Below, piece after piece: positions 24,292-33,912 of a stretch of DNA of 64,000 nt; positions within the stretch are counted from its first letter, which is position 1; each line of letters opens with the position of its first letter. This DNA is from Albidovulum aestuarii (GTDB lineage Bacteria; Pseudomonadota; Alphaproteobacteria; Rhodobacterales; Rhodobacteraceae): assembly GCF_029961185.1 (NCBI RefSeq), contig NZ_JASBQQ010000001.1, positions 310,001 through 374,000 on the forward strand, given 5' to 3'. Made by a program: the position numbers and the translations under genes. The notes under the pieces are model-generated. The model worked only from the letters and a program-made list of their open reading frames with translations. It made no database searches and was not told the origin of the DNA.

Positions 24292-25670
24292 CAGCCGCGC
24301 GCGCCCCGCGCGATACGTCCGAAAACCTCGCCCGACAGTTTCAGCCGCCGGTCATGTGTGCTCGGATCAACTTGGGCCAGACCGAAGGGCACGGTATAGC
24401 CCGAGGCCCATTCGAAATTGTCCATCAGCGTCCAGGCGAAATAGCCTTTCACCGGAACACCAGCGCGCGCGGCTTCGGCCACATGTTCGAGGTGTTCGAC
24501 AAGGTAGCGGGCGCGTTCAGGATCATGCACCTGTCCGTCCGGCCCCGGCACTTCGGGCGGCGTCGCCATGCCGTTTTCGGTGATCAGCAGTTTCTTCGGC
24601 CCGTATTCCCGGTGCACGAAATCCAAGGCATCGCGGATACAACGCGGCCAGATTTCCCAACCGGTGGCTGTGTAGCGGCCGGGCGGGTTCACCCGGGCGA
24701 AGTTCAGGGGCGGCAATTCGGTCCCCGCCCCGATGACCGAGCGGCGATAAATATTGACCCCGAGATAGTCGAGCGGCTGGCAGATCGTAGCCGTGTCTCC
24801 CTCCCGAATCTGGGGCAGAAGGTCTGCGCAAAGGTCCAGAATGTCCGCCGGATAGTCGCCCTTGAAGACCGCGTCGAGATACCAGCGGTTCTGCACACCC
24901 TCGAACCGTTTCGCCGCCGCCACATCCCCGGGCGCATCGCTCGCCGGGCTGACGACGTTCAGGTCAAGCACGATCCCCACCTCTGCCCCCGGCGCGGCGG
25001 AGCGGATGCGGGGCACGGCCAGCCCATGGGCCAGCAGCGCATGGTGGCTGGCCGCCAACCCGCCCCTCACCCCATCGGCCAGACCCGGAGCGTCCTCGCC
25101 GTAAGCATGGCCGAACCAGCCAAAGGTCCAGGGCTCGTTCAGCGTCGTCCAGTGGCCCACCCGGTCGCCGATGGCGGCGACGGCCCTTTCGGCGTAGTCG
25201 GCAAACCGTTCGGAGGTGTCCCGGCTATACCAGCCGCCCTTGTCCTGCAGTTCCTGCGGTAGGTCCCAGTGGTAAAGCGTGACATAGGGCGCGATGCCCG
25301 CCTGCAGAAGCCCGTCGATCAACCGATCGTAATAGGAGACGCCTTCGGGGTTGAGCGCCCCCTGCCCGCCCGGCTGCATCCGCGCCCAGCCGAGCGAGAA
25401 GCGGTAGGCACCAAGGCCCATCTCCTTGAGCAGCGCGATATCGTCCGGCGAGCGGCGATAGCTGTCGCAGGCCGTCTCGCCCGACGCACCGTCAACGATC
25501 ACGCCGGGGCGGCGGGTGAAGCTGTCCCAGATGCTCTCGCCCTTACCATCCGCGTGAATGGCACCCTCGATCTGATAGGCCGCCGTTGCCGCGCCAAGGA
25601 TGAAACCTTCAGGCAGGCGCAAAGCTGATGCGCGATCCTCCAGTGGGAAGTCGTCAGCGGCGTTTGACAT
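24291..25670 (-). CDS. GH1-family beta-glucosidase
   Basis: A 459-aa cytoplasmic glycoside hydrolase. The GH1 acid/base Glu is in TLNEPWTF and the nucleophile Glu in LLITENGMA. The N-terminal signature (FILGAATAAYQIEGAIHADG) and the C-terminal WTLMDNFEWASGY are intact. ATG 25670 is preferred over an earlier frame start because it fits the family N-terminus. The gene overlaps the permease gene upstream by 17 nt and the SDR downstream by one base. It probably hydrolyses a beta-glycoside imported by the same operon. Confidence 0.93.
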   Translation of the reverse strand: MSNAADDFPLEDRASALRLPEGFILGAATAAYQIEGAIHADGKGESIWDSFTRRPGVIVDGASGETACDSYRRSPDDIALLKEMGLGAYRFSLGWARMQPGGQGALNPEGVSYYDRLIDGLLQAGIAPYVTLYHWDLPQELQDKGGWYSRDTSERFADYAERAVAAIGDRVGHWTTLNEPWTFGWFGHAYGEDAPGLADGVRGGLAASHHALLAHGLAVPRIRSAAPGAEVGIVLDLNVVSPASDAPGDVAAAKRFEGVQNRWYLDAVFKGDYPADILDLCADLLPQIREGDTATICQPLDYLGVNIYRRSVIGAGTELPPLNFARVNPPGRYTATGWEIWPRCIRDALDFVHREYGPKKLLITENGMATPPEVPGPDGQVHDPERARYLVEHLEHVAEAARAGVPVKGYFAWTLMDNFEWASGYTVPFGLAQVDPSTHDRRLKLSGEVFGRIARGARG

Positions 25671-27309
25671 CGTAGCGCCTTTCGATACTGGCAATCAGGC
25701 TCGCCGCCGCAAGCGTCAGGCAGACATAAAGGATCGCGGCGGAGTTGAAGGGGGCGAAGGGCAGGAAGCTCGCCGACTGAAACTCGCGCATCCTTTGGGT
25801 CACGTCGCGGACCGACAGGATCGACAGAAGGGACGTATCCTTCAGGATCGCGATGAATTCGTTGCCTAGGGGCGGGATCACAATCTTCAGCGCCTGCGGC
25901 AACACGACAAGACGCGCCACCTTGTAGTTGTTCAGCCCCAGCGACCGCGCGGCCTCAACCTGGCCCTGCGGCACCGCCTCGATCCCGGCGCGGAAGATTT
26001 CTGCGAGGTAAGCGGAATAGCCGATCGCGATGGCGATGACCCCCCTCAGCACGTTCGGCATGTCGATCGTGCCACCCGACACATCCTTGAGCGCGCCTGC
26101 GAAAGGCAGGCCAACGAAGAGGATGATCACCAGCATCGGAATGCCGCGCACCGTGTCGATGAAGAACTCCGCACTGACCGACAGCGGGTGGCGGCCATGC
26201 TGGTGGGCCGAGAAGGTGAGGACGCCCAAGAGGAGGCCGCCGACGAACAGGAAGACCGCCGGAATGCGGAACCGGTCGGGCAACTGGCTGGTCTGCCACA
26301 GAACCGGCATACCCTCGGGCGCAAGTTCGGCGGGTAGGAGCGCTGCGGAGACCTGCGAACCATCCGCGATCAGCGTCAGCGCATTGTCGTTTGAGGCCGT
26401 ACTGCGCAGGCCGATCTCCCGCTCCGGCGCGCCTTCAAACTCACCGAACCGCACCGCATCGACGAGCGACTTCGGCGTGCCCTTGACGATGGCCACCCGC
26501 TTGTCGAGCGAGCCGGTCAGAACAAAACTTTCATGCGGCTGCATCCAGAGCACGCCCGCCAGCACCAGGGCGACGGCACAGACCGTGCCCCAGACCTTTG
26601 TCGTGCTGCGCGAAGGCGTCAGGAACAAAAGCCCGGCCCATGTCAGCCCGAGGCAACCGGCAAGCAGATAGGCGAAGATGCCGGCGCGCAGCGTGGTGAA
26701 AAGGCCCGAGGCGAAGCCGATATGGGCGGCAAGCATCATGTAGACGAGCCCAGTGCCGTTCAGAACCAGAAGTCCCAGCGGCACCCATCGGCCCAGCTTT
26801 CTGCCGGTGCCGAGTTCAACCAGCGCCGCAACAGCCAGCGCCCCGGTAAGTGCAGCATATATCCATAGCGCCGTATCGAGTTGCCCGGCAACGTAGGCCG
26901 TCCCTTCGGGTGTCAACTGGCGTGGCGTCACGGCTCTTACCACCATCTCGGACGTCACCGGATCAAGCGCGTTGGCCACGATAGACGAGGCGAGCGCCGA
27001 AAGATCCCCGAAGGCGGCCAATGCCACGGCAAGCGCGGCATTGCCGATCAGTGCGGCCAATGCCACGATCCGACCACGCCCGCCATCGGCCTTGCCCCGC
27101 CGCTGCAAGAGCGGCCAGACGATGCCCGCCACCAGCACCGCCATAACCAACAACCAGTCGCGCAAGAGCACCCCCGCCCCAGGTTCGATCCCGACGATGG
27201 CGGTGATCGAGCGGCGGTAGTTTGGCACCGTCGTGAAGAGGTAGAGGATAAAGGGCAGTACCGTCAGGATGACAAGGTTGCTGGGTCGGATACGGGCAAG
27301 CCGGTGCAT
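25654..27309 (-). CDS. Amino-acid-type ABC permease with large N-terminal membrane extension
   Basis: A 551-aa inner-membrane protein. The C-terminal 220 residues are a typical HisM/GlnP-type permease (FIDTVRGIPMLVIILF, EAA loop AVPQGQVEAARSLGLNNYKV, and KDTSLLSILSVRD). The N-terminal half adds about seven extra membrane segments and a soluble stretch around residues 265-350 (LDKRVAIVKGTPKSLVDAVR, later NALTLIADGSQ). Ordinary members have 220-400 aa. No ATPase gene is present in the operon, so the ATPase must come from elsewhere. It lies between the binding-protein and beta-glucosidase genes. Confidence 0.85.
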   Translation of the reverse strand: MHRLARIRPSNLVILTVLPFILYLFTTVPNYRRSITAIVGIEPGAGVLLRDWLLVMAVLVAGIVWPLLQRRGKADGGRGRIVALAALIGNAALAVALAAFGDLSALASSIVANALDPVTSEMVVRAVTPRQLTPEGTAYVAGQLDTALWIYAALTGALAVAALVELGTGRKLGRWVPLGLLVLNGTGLVYMMLAAHIGFASGLFTTLRAGIFAYLLAGCLGLTWAGLLFLTPSRSTTKVWGTVCAVALVLAGVLWMQPHESFVLTGSLDKRVAIVKGTPKSLVDAVRFGEFEGAPEREIGLRSTASNDNALTLIADGSQVSAALLPAELAPEGMPVLWQTSQLPDRFRIPAVFLFVGGLLLGVLTFSAHQHGRHPLSVSAEFFIDTVRGIPMLVIILFVGLPFAGALKDVSGGTIDMPNVLRGVIAIAIGYSAYLAEIFRAGIEAVPQGQVEAARSLGLNNYKVARLVVLPQALKIVIPPLGNEFIAILKDTSLLSILSVRDVTQRMREFQSASFLPFAPFNSAAILYVCLTLAAASLIASIERRYDVKRR

Positions 27310-27338
27310 CGCGGAGCCTATCGGTCAGGGAAAGAGAG

Positions 27339-27364
27339 GGCCGTGCGCAATCCTGCGCACGGCC
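27339..27364 (-). promoter_or_regulatory. Intercistronic hairpin after the binding-protein gene
   Basis: An 11-bp perfect stem (GGCCGTGCGCA paired with TGCGCACGGCC) with a 4-base loop lies in the 85-nt gap between the binding-protein and permease genes. A pyrimidine run (CTCTCTTTCCC) follows on the coding strand. Such hairpins often stabilise the binding-protein mRNA or partly terminate, giving excess binding protein over permease. Confidence 0.65.
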
Positions 27365-27394
27365 AGACAGGGCTTTTCCGGCCCGGTCATGAGG

Positions 27395-28135
27395 TCAGTT
27401 GGACCAGTACTTCGCGACCAGCGCGTCAAGCGTACCGTCTGCCTGGATCGCGGCCAGGCCTTCGTTGAAGGCCGCCACATTCTCATCGCCCTTGCGGAAG
27501 ACAAGGCCCAGCGGATCGGCCTGCAGCCCGGTGATACCGATGATCAGATCGCCCGCGAATTCCTTCTCATAGGCCGCGGCAGAGGTGCCGTCGATGATCA
27601 CACCTGCGACATCCCCGTTTTGCAGCGCGACGACGGCGCCGACGAAGGTGTCGTAGAGCGCCACATTGTCCCGCCCGACGAGTTCCTCAGCGAGGTCCGC
27701 ATTGGTCGTCGCCGTTTGCGCAGCCAGCTTGCGGCCCGAGGCTTTGATATCGTCGATGGTCATGCCCTCATCCTCGACCTGCATCAGCACGGCCTGGCTG
27801 ACGACGAGGTACGGCTCGGTGAAGTCCATTGTCTGCTTGCGCTCGTCGGTAATCGAAACGCCCGAGGCAACGAGGTCGAATTCGCCCTGCTGAAGCGCGC
27901 CGAAGATACCATCCCAGGCGGTGGTGACAAACTCGGCGGTACAGTTGATGCGCTCGCAGATCGCGTTGACGATATCGACGTCAAAGCCGACGATCTGGCC
28001 GGTCGCGGGATCCACCGTTTCCATCGGCGGATAGGTCGTGTCGGACCCGACCATCAGATGGGCGCCGCCGAGATCGGCGGCATGGGCGGCAAGGCCCAGG
28101 GCCGCAAACGCTGTGGCAAGGAATGTGGTCTTCAT
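27395..28135 (-). CDS. Amino-acid-type ABC substrate-binding protein
   Basis: A 246-aa periplasmic protein of the SBP_bac_3 family. A signal peptide ends at HAADLG around residue 20. Then comes LMVGSDTTYPPMETVD, the family ligand-binding start, followed by VGFDVDIVNAICERINC and the ERKQTMDFTEPYLVVSQAVL motif. ATG 28135 overlaps the lacI stop codon (ATGA). The family normally binds amino acids or related compounds, yet the operon carries a beta-glucosidase, so the ligand may be a glycosylated amino compound; that is inference. Confidence 0.9.
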   Translation of the reverse strand: MKTTFLATAFAALGLAAHAADLGGAHLMVGSDTTYPPMETVDPATGQIVGFDVDIVNAICERINCTAEFVTTAWDGIFGALQQGEFDLVASGVSITDERKQTMDFTEPYLVVSQAVLMQVEDEGMTIDDIKASGRKLAAQTATTNADLAEELVGRDNVALYDTFVGAVVALQNGDVAGVIIDGTSAAAYEKEFAGDLIIGITGLQADPLGLVFRKGDENVAAFNEGLAAIQADGTLDALVAKYWSN

Positions 28136-29226
28136 GCTTTTCTCCTCTGTTGATGGGTTTGCCCCGCTGCCGCCAGCCGGTCGGGCTGGCGCGGGATCAG
28201 TCTTGGCCGGAAGACCCTGACAAGGTCGCCCGGCGCCTCCCCCGCCATGCGGCGGAGAAGGAAGTCGCCCAGGCACCGGCCGAGTTCCTCGACCGGCTGG
28301 AAATAGGTCGTGAGTGGCGGGGCGAAGTATTCGGACACGTTGAGGTCATCATAAGAAATGACCGAGACATCCTCTTCGGCACTGAGGCTGAGATCGCGCA
28401 GGCCAGCCAGAAGGCCAAGCGTCGTCGCCTCGTTCACACAGACAAAACCGGTTGGCGGATCCGTCATTGCACGCAAGCGGTGCAGGCTTTCACGCCCGAA
28501 GCGCGCGGTCAGATCGCCCTCGGCAATCAGGTCGTCGCAGGGCGCGAGCCCGGCTTGGGCAAATGCCGCGCGAAAGCCTGCGATACGGTCCTGCGCATAG
28601 GCAAAATCGGGATCGGGATTGATCAGCGCGATCCGTCGGTGCCCACCCGCGATCAAGCGGCGCGTCGCGTCCCCAGCGACCCAGCCACTGTCGATATCGA
28701 CATAAGCGTGACCGCTGGTTGTGTCGCAGTGCCCCATGGCGACAAACGGAAAGTCCATGCTGCTGAGATAGACAACCCGCGGGTCGTTTCGCCGGATTCC
28801 GGAAAAGACAATCCCGTCGGCCAGCCCGCGCCGGACAATTTTTTCGGCGACATTGCGGCCGTCCTCGGCGTCGCGGATAAGATGGACCGAAAGCTGGTAA
28901 GACGAGCCTTCGAGCGCGCGGCTGATCCCGCTCAGGATCTCGGCATATTCCACGCCGTGCCATTCATGGCCTTCCGCGACCGAAATCGGCATGAGGACGG
29001 CGGCCTGAAAGCTTTTGCCGGTACGCAGGGAGGCCGCACGCGGGTTGGCCGCATAGCCAACGCTTTCTGCCGCCGCGCGGATCCGGGCCTTGGTCTCGTC
29101 CGTGACAACGGGCGAGTCGTTCAATGCCTTTGATACGGTAGCGATGGAATAGCCGGTCATCTCGGCAAGCGTCTTCACCGTCGGGCGCCGCGCGGGCGCT
29201 GAGCGATGGGCCGTTCTTGCCGTCAT
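28132..29226 (-). CDS. LacI-family transcriptional regulator
   Basis: A 364-aa repressor. The N-terminal helix-turn-helix and hinge are clear (TVKTLAEMTGYSIATVSKAL, then YAANPRAASLRTGKSFQ). A periplasmic-binding-type effector domain fills the rest, with the regulatory-site motif DGIVFSGIRR. ATG 29226 was chosen over a longer frame because the HTH follows at the normal distance. It is the first gene of its own operon. The 18-bp palindrome 37 bp before its start is the presumed operator, so it is probably autoregulated. Confidence 0.92.
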   Translation of the reverse strand: MTARTAHRSAPARRPTVKTLAEMTGYSIATVSKALNDSPVVTDETKARIRAAAESVGYAANPRAASLRTGKSFQAAVLMPISVAEGHEWHGVEYAEILSGISRALEGSSYQLSVHLIRDAEDGRNVAEKIVRRGLADGIVFSGIRRNDPRVVYLSSMDFPFVAMGHCDTTSGHAYVDIDSGWVAGDATRRLIAGGHRRIALINPDPDFAYAQDRIAGFRAAFAQAGLAPCDDLIAEGDLTARFGRESLHRLRAMTDPPTGFVCVNEATTLGLLAGLRDLSLSAEEDVSVISYDDLNVSEYFAPPLTTYFQPVEELGRCLGDFLLRRMAGEAPGDLVRVFRPRLIPRQPDRLAAAGQTHQQRRKA

Positions 29227-29262
29227 GATCCCCCCGTGACGGATGCCGTCGACGTGACGTCT

Positions 29263-29280
29263 TATAAAAACGTTTTTATA
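29263..29280. promoter_or_regulatory. LacI-type operator, perfect 18-bp palindrome
   Basis: TATAAAAACGTTTTTATA is a perfect inverted repeat centred on CG, the form typical of LacI-family operators. It lies upstream of lacI and also just downstream of the aminotransferase stop. A near-identical copy at 32473-32490 precedes the aminotransferase fusion gene, and together they define a two-operon regulon. Assignment to this LacI protein is inferred from proximity. Confidence 0.75.
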
Positions 29281-29305
29281 GCCTTTTCGATAGCTGTCAA
29301 CGGAC

Positions 29306-32300
29306 TCACGCACGGATCTCCGCAAACGCGGCCTCCAGCGCCGCGATCAGGATATCCGCCTCAGCCCTTCCAAAGACCATCGGCGGCTTGAACTTGAGAA
29401 CATTGTCCAGGGGACCGTCGGTCGATGCCAGTACGCCCTGCTGTCGGATATGGTTGACGATCCGGCCCGCCTCTTCGGTCGCTGGTTCCAGCGTATCGCG
29501 GTCGCGCACCAGCTCGATGCCGGAAAACAGCCCCCACCCCCGGACATCGCCAACAAGCGGGTGACGACCGGCCATTTCTTCGAACTGGGCAAGCATATAG
29601 TCACCCGTTTCCAGCGCCTTCGCCTGCAATCCCTCGTTTTCGATGATGTCGAGCACGGCAAGGCCGACCGCCATCGACACCGGATTACCGCCGAAGGAAT
29701 TGAAATACTCCATCCCGTTAGCGAAGCGGGCGGCCAGTTCCGGCGTCGTCACCACGGCGGCCAGAGGGTGGCCGTTGCCAATGGGCTTACCCATGACAAC
29801 GATGTCCGGCACCACACCCTGCAATTCAAAGCCCCAGAAGGCGGAGCCCACGCGGCCGAAGCCGCATTGCACCTCATCGGCAATACAGACGCCACCGTGT
29901 GCGCGGACAAGTTCGTAGGCGGCCCTGAGATAGCCGTCAGGATAGACGACCTGCCCGCCGACGCCCGAAATTGACTCGGCGATGAAAGCAGACGCCCCGC
30001 TACCGGTTTTGGCCTCAATGGCATCGAGACAGCGGGCCACGTCTGCGGCATAGGCCCGTCCCGAAGCATCTGACATCCCCTTGTGCGGGCCACGATAGGG
30101 ATCGGGAAAGGCTGCGATCTCCACAAAATCGGGCTGCGGATAGCCACCTTTGCGCTTGAATTTATAAGGGCTGATATCGACCATCCCGCCGGAATTGCCA
30201 TGGTATGCCCAGTCGAGCACCACGGTCGACTTCTTCCCGATGGCCGTCCGCGCGATGCGGAGCGCAAGTTCGTTGGCCTCGGTCCCGGAATTGACGAAAT
30301 AGGCGACCTTCAGATCACCGGGCAATTTCGCCGTCAGCCGGTCGGAGAAATCGAGCATAAGGTCGTTCAGATAGCGTGTGTTCGTGTTGAGGATGGCCGC
30401 CTGCCGCGCGACGGCCTCGACGACCTTGGGGTGACAATGGCCGACATGGGTGATGTTGTTCACCGCGTCGAGATACTTGCGCCCTGTATGGTCGATGAGC
30501 CACGGCCCCTGCCCCCGGACGATCTTCAGCTTCTCGGCGTAAGATATTGACAGTGAAGGGCCAATCGACATCGCCCGCCGTTCCAGAAGCTTAGCCGGTG
30601 GATTCGGATCGATGGTGAAACTTTCCGGCGCGAGCCGCAGGATGAGGTTCGGATCAGGGCAGATGCCCGACCACACATCCCAAAGGCTGTCATGCCCGAC
30701 GCCGTAGAAATTGCCATTCTGCGACAGCATATCTGTCATCACCTGAAAATGCAGATGCGGTGCCCAGCCACCGTTTTCCGGCCAATCACCGAGATGCGCG
30801 ATACACTGACCCGCCGCCACCTCCTGCCCTTCCGCCAAAAGCCCCGGCAGCGACCCGCCAAGATGGCCGTAGAGAGTATAGAAAGGCACACCCTCAGCCG
30901 TTTGATGTTCCAGGATCAGGGTGTGCCCGTAGTCAAGAGGTTCGGCATTGTAGGCCACCGTATGGACCCGCCCCGGAAAGGGGGCGTGAACTGGCGCGCC
31001 TGCGGGGGCGAAGACATCAATCCCCAGATGCCTTGTGCGACGTTCCGGACTGGCCGCGTCGGCGAATTGTGCAGCGGTATAGACAGAGCGATTTTCCCCA
31101 TAGGACCCAAGCCCATAGAATCCCACATTGAGAGGAAGGTTGGTTGGCCTATGAGCGGAAAACCAATCGTCCCAGGCGCGATCCCTGATGTCCGGCATGT
31201 CCGCAGGCGGTGCGTCGGTCAGGAGCGCGAACCGGGCCGAGCGGGCAATATCAGGACAAAAAAGCGGTTCCGCCTCCGATCCGACGAGGTGGGTCCGAAC
31301 CGCTTGCTCGGACCGCGTGGCGTCAAAGCCAGCGGCGCGGCGGCAAAGCGCCACCATGAATTCGGGATCGAGCCTGTCCAGCTTTTCGAGAAGCGTGAAG
31401 GCGGGTTCTTGCGAGACTGTCAGATAAGCGTTGTCGGGATGCTCCTTCGCACGCCGGGACGAAATGCATACGGACGCGACCAGCCGCATCCGCATGAGGT
31501 CGTAGAGAAGTTCAGCCTCGTCCTCGGTGATTGGAAATTCGGACACGAAGCCACCGGTAATGGCCCGTATTGCCGCATAGAGGTCGTCGACATCCAGCAG
31601 TGCGTACGCCAATGTGATCGCGAGTTCGTTGATCGTTCGACCGAAGGACATATCGCCGAAATCAATCACACCGACAATGCGATCAGGGTCACCGGCATCG
31701 ACGATCACGTTGTTGTCGTTGGCATCCTGATGCAGAACCGAAGCGCGAAGCCCCGGCAAACGCGGCGCGACCCTGTCGCGATATCTGGCGAACAGACCCT
31801 CGACCATCCCGCGGCGCGCATCGGCTGCAATGTCGCCGCTCCAGGATGACAGATTGCCTACATGGTCGAGGGACCAAAGAAAATCCGGCCGGAACGCGGC
31901 CGGATGCCCGAAACCCTGAAGACCCCGGGTAAGCCTGCCCATGAATGCACCGAGGTCCCGAAGCTGGCCGAGACTGCGCGGGCTACCGCTGAGCAGTACA
32001 CCATCCACCCATGTCACCAGCCTCACAATGGATTTGGCGCCGTTCACCTCGATCAACGAAATGTCATCGCCTGCGAGTGTCGGAACGATTTGGGGCAGGC
32101 CCTGGACCCCGGCGCGTGCAAGGTGCGACATCGCGGCGTTCTGCAGTGCGATCTGGTCCGGGTCCTCACCGGCATTGGCGATCTTCAGAACGAAGGTGCG
32201 CGCGCCCCCATCGATCCGGGCATTCTGATCGCGCTCTGAAATCAACGGCAAGACCTCACTCGTGAAGCCCCAGACGCGCCGCACCAAAGACTGCATCTCG

Positions 32301-32341
32301 GCCAATGACAGATCGGGAGGGGGCGTGGTGAAAGCAGACAT
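29306..32341 (-). CDS. Three-domain fusion: APH-like kinase, M23 peptidase, class-III aminotransferase
   Basis: A 1011-aa protein. Residues 1-330 resemble an aminoglycoside/choline kinase ([14 protein letters not shown] catalytic loop and [11 protein letters not shown] metal site). Residues about 410-550 are an M23/LytM-like domain with the metal-ligand patterns [20 protein letters not shown] and HLHFQV. From about 570 to the end is a PLP-dependent class-III aminotransferase ([20 protein letters not shown], with the PLP lysine in [14 protein letters not shown]). Similar fusions in proteobacteria are annotated as phospho-lyase or aminotransferase proteins. No signal peptide is seen. ATG 32341 follows GGAGAAGG. 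The substrate is unknown; phosphorylated amino alcohols are a reasonable guess. Confidence 0.88.
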   Translation of the reverse strand: MSAFTTPPPDLSLAEMQSLVRRVWGFTSEVLPLISERDQNARIDGGARTFVLKIANAGEDPDQIALQNAAMSHLARAGVQGLPQIVPTLAGDDISLIEVNGAKSIVRLVTWVDGVLLSGSPRSLGQLRDLGAFMGRLTRGLQGFGHPAAFRPDFLWSLDHVGNLSSWSGDIAADARRGMVEGLFARYRDRVAPRLPGLRASVLHQDANDNNVIVDAGDPDRIVGVIDFGDMSFGRTINELAITLAYALLDVDDLYAAIRAITGGFVSEFPITEDEAELLYDLMRMRLVASVCISSRRAKEHPDNAYLTVSQEPAFTLLEKLDRLDPEFMVALCRRAAGFDATRSEQAVRTHLVGSEAEPLFCPDIARSARFALLTDAPPADMPDIRDRAWDDWFSAHRPTNLPLNVGFYGLGSYGENRSVYTAAQFADAASPERRTRHLGIDVFAPAGAPVHAPFPGRVHTVAYNAEPLDYGHTLILEHQTAEGVPFYTLYGHLGGSLPGLLAEGQEVAAGQCIAHLGDWPENGGWAPHLHFQVMTDMLSQNGNFYGVGHDSLWDVWSGICPDPNLILRLAPESFTIDPNPPAKLLERRAMSIGPSLSISYAEKLKIVRGQGPWLIDHTGRKYLDAVNNITHVGHCHPKVVEAVARQAAILNTNTRYLNDLMLDFSDRLTAKLPGDLKVAYFVNSGTEANELALRIARTAIGKKSTVVLDWAYHGNSGGMVDISPYKFKRKGGYPQPDFVEIAAFPDPYRGPHKGMSDASGRAYAADVARCLDAIEAKTGSGASAFIAESISGVGGQVVYPDGYLRAAYELVRAHGGVCIADEVQCGFGRVGSAFWGFELQGVVPDIVVMGKPIGNGHPLAAVVTTPELAARFANGMEYFNSFGGNPVSMAVGLAVLDIIENEGLQAKALETGDYMLAQFEEMAGRHPLVGDVRGWGLFSGIELVRDRDTLEPATEEAGRIVNHIRQQGVLASTDGPLDNVLKFKPPMVFGRAEADILIAALEAAFAEIRA

Positions 32342-32472
32342 TCCTTCTCCGTTCAAAGGGCGCGTTGGCGACACGAGGGTCAGTTCGGCGGCCGGATCAG
32401 GGCTCCAGGCTTCAGAAACCTAATGCCTTCAACAGCCCTGCCCCGGCAAACACCACGTATTTTGCGGAAAAG

Positions 32473-32490
32473 AATATAAACGTTTTTATT
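32473..32490. promoter_or_regulatory. LacI-type operator, second copy
   Basis: AATATAAACGTTTTTATT shares its core with the palindrome at 29263-29280 and has one mismatched pair. It lies 132 bp upstream of the aminotransferase-fusion start, in the only intergenic space before that gene. This suggests control by the same LacI protein. Confidence 0.7.
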
Positions 32491-32538
32491 GAATGCAACC
32501 CGGGAGTTCACGCATCCGGACCGCGACCCGAAAACCCG

Positions 32539-33912
32539 TCACTGGCCCCCGCTCCCGCAATCGGGAAGACCGCCGGCAAAGAAGGTCTCCGGCACCCATT
32601 TCAGTTCGGAGATAACATAGTTGAACTTGTCATCGCCCGGTTTCGGATTGACCAACTCGAACGCGACCTGCCCGTCACGGGACACCTCAAAAGCCCTTCC
32701 CTGCTGCGGGCTGGTCACCGCAAGCGAACCGTCCGGCAGGGGTTGCACCTTTCCCCGGATCCGCGAAAAGAAATCGTTCTTGCGGCCGTCAAAAATCACA
32801 CGACGATCGTTCCGCGATGCATCCAGCGTGACAATCTCGGAGAAGTCGCGCCCCATGCGATTGTTATAAACCATGATTTCGCCCGACGGCAGCCAGTCCG
32901 GATCATGCTGACGTTCGGTCAGACCGATGCGCCACCATTTAATCTTCAGGGACGAAGGGTCGAGTACAAAGACCAGATTGAGTGACCGTGCACTGATGAG
33001 CAGGTCGCCGACGGAAAAGTCCGGGAAAGCCGCAGCCAGATTCGCTGGAAGGGGTTCCACCTCGTTCATGTGAAGCGGATCCTCCATCCATTTCCCGGCC
33101 GTATTGCGGTCATTCCGCTCGGTTCCGTTGGCAAGCTTGCGGCGCATCTGGAGGATATCGACCTCGGGATTGGCCGCAACAACGTCCTCCATCGAGATCT
33201 GCCGCAAGACGGTTCCGTCGGCAACCGACACTTCCGCCAGAGCCTTGTCGTTTATAAGCGACCAAACCGTATTCGCGTCGCTGGAGAGCGACACGGTGTG
33301 ATGGAACTCGCCCGCCGTCGACCAGAGCCGCTGGCCGCAGGCATCGAACCGCTGCAGAGACATGCCGTCGTCAAAAGCCACGATGAAGGACCCGTCCGGC
33401 AACAGCGCAAAGCCATGAACGAATTTCCGGCTGTTCGGAGCCGGCTCCACCCCGCCGACGGAGATTTCGTCCAGCTTCAGAGCTCTGACGATTTTCAGAT
33501 CCGGCGACAAAAGCAGCAATCCATTCTCGGGTGTGCCCGACATGGAATAACCACCAAGCACGTAACGCCAGCCACGGGCCATGCGGGTCGATTCAGCGCG
33601 ATACAGCAACCCCTCGACCGTGCTGTCATCGTCCCGGTCAAGCGGCACGAAACCACTGTAGTCGGCCCCCACTTCGCGTTCCACGGTCACCGAGATCTCG
33701 GCGGCCCTGCCCGTCGCGATCTGGTTCAACTCCTTGAAGACGTCTTTAACAAGTGTTGGAAACGACGCGACTTGTACCGCCGCGCGACCGACCGCCCCCG
33801 TGCGGTCGCTGCCACTGAGCTGGGATTTGACCATCCAGCCGAAGACCATCGTCAGAACCAACCAGAGTATGAGGCAGAGCAAGAAGAACCAAAGCGCTAC
33901 TGAACGTGCCAC
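32539..33912 (-). CDS. Membrane-anchored arylsulfotransferase-family protein
   Basis: A 457-aa protein with one N-terminal membrane segment (LWFFLLCLILWLVLTMVFGW) and a large beta-propeller-like domain facing the periplasm. The propeller shows repeated strand motifs such as HGFALLPDGSFIVAFDDG and HDPDWLPSGEIMVYNN, characteristic of the Arylsulfotran_2 family. The catalytic residues of true arylsulfate sulfotransferase cannot be verified by eye, so transfer activity is not claimed. It lies upstream of the LacI-linked genes with its own promoter region and is not evidently part of that regulon. Confidence 0.75.
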   Translation of the reverse strand: MARSVALWFFLLCLILWLVLTMVFGWMVKSQLSGSDRTGAVGRAAVQVASFPTLVKDVFKELNQIATGRAAEISVTVEREVGADYSGFVPLDRDDDSTVEGLLYRAESTRMARGWRYVLGGYSMSGTPENGLLLLSPDLKIVRALKLDEISVGGVEPAPNSRKFVHGFALLPDGSFIVAFDDGMSLQRFDACGQRLWSTAGEFHHTVSLSSDANTVWSLINDKALAEVSVADGTVLRQISMEDVVAANPEVDILQMRRKLANGTERNDRNTAGKWMEDPLHMNEVEPLPANLAAAFPDFSVGDLLISARSLNLVFVLDPSSLKIKWWRIGLTERQHDPDWLPSGEIMVYNNRMGRDFSEIVTLDASRNDRRVIFDGRKNDFFSRIRGKVQPLPDGSLAVTSPQQGRAFEVSRDGQVAFELVNPKPGDDKFNYVISELKWVPETFFAGGLPDCGSGGQ

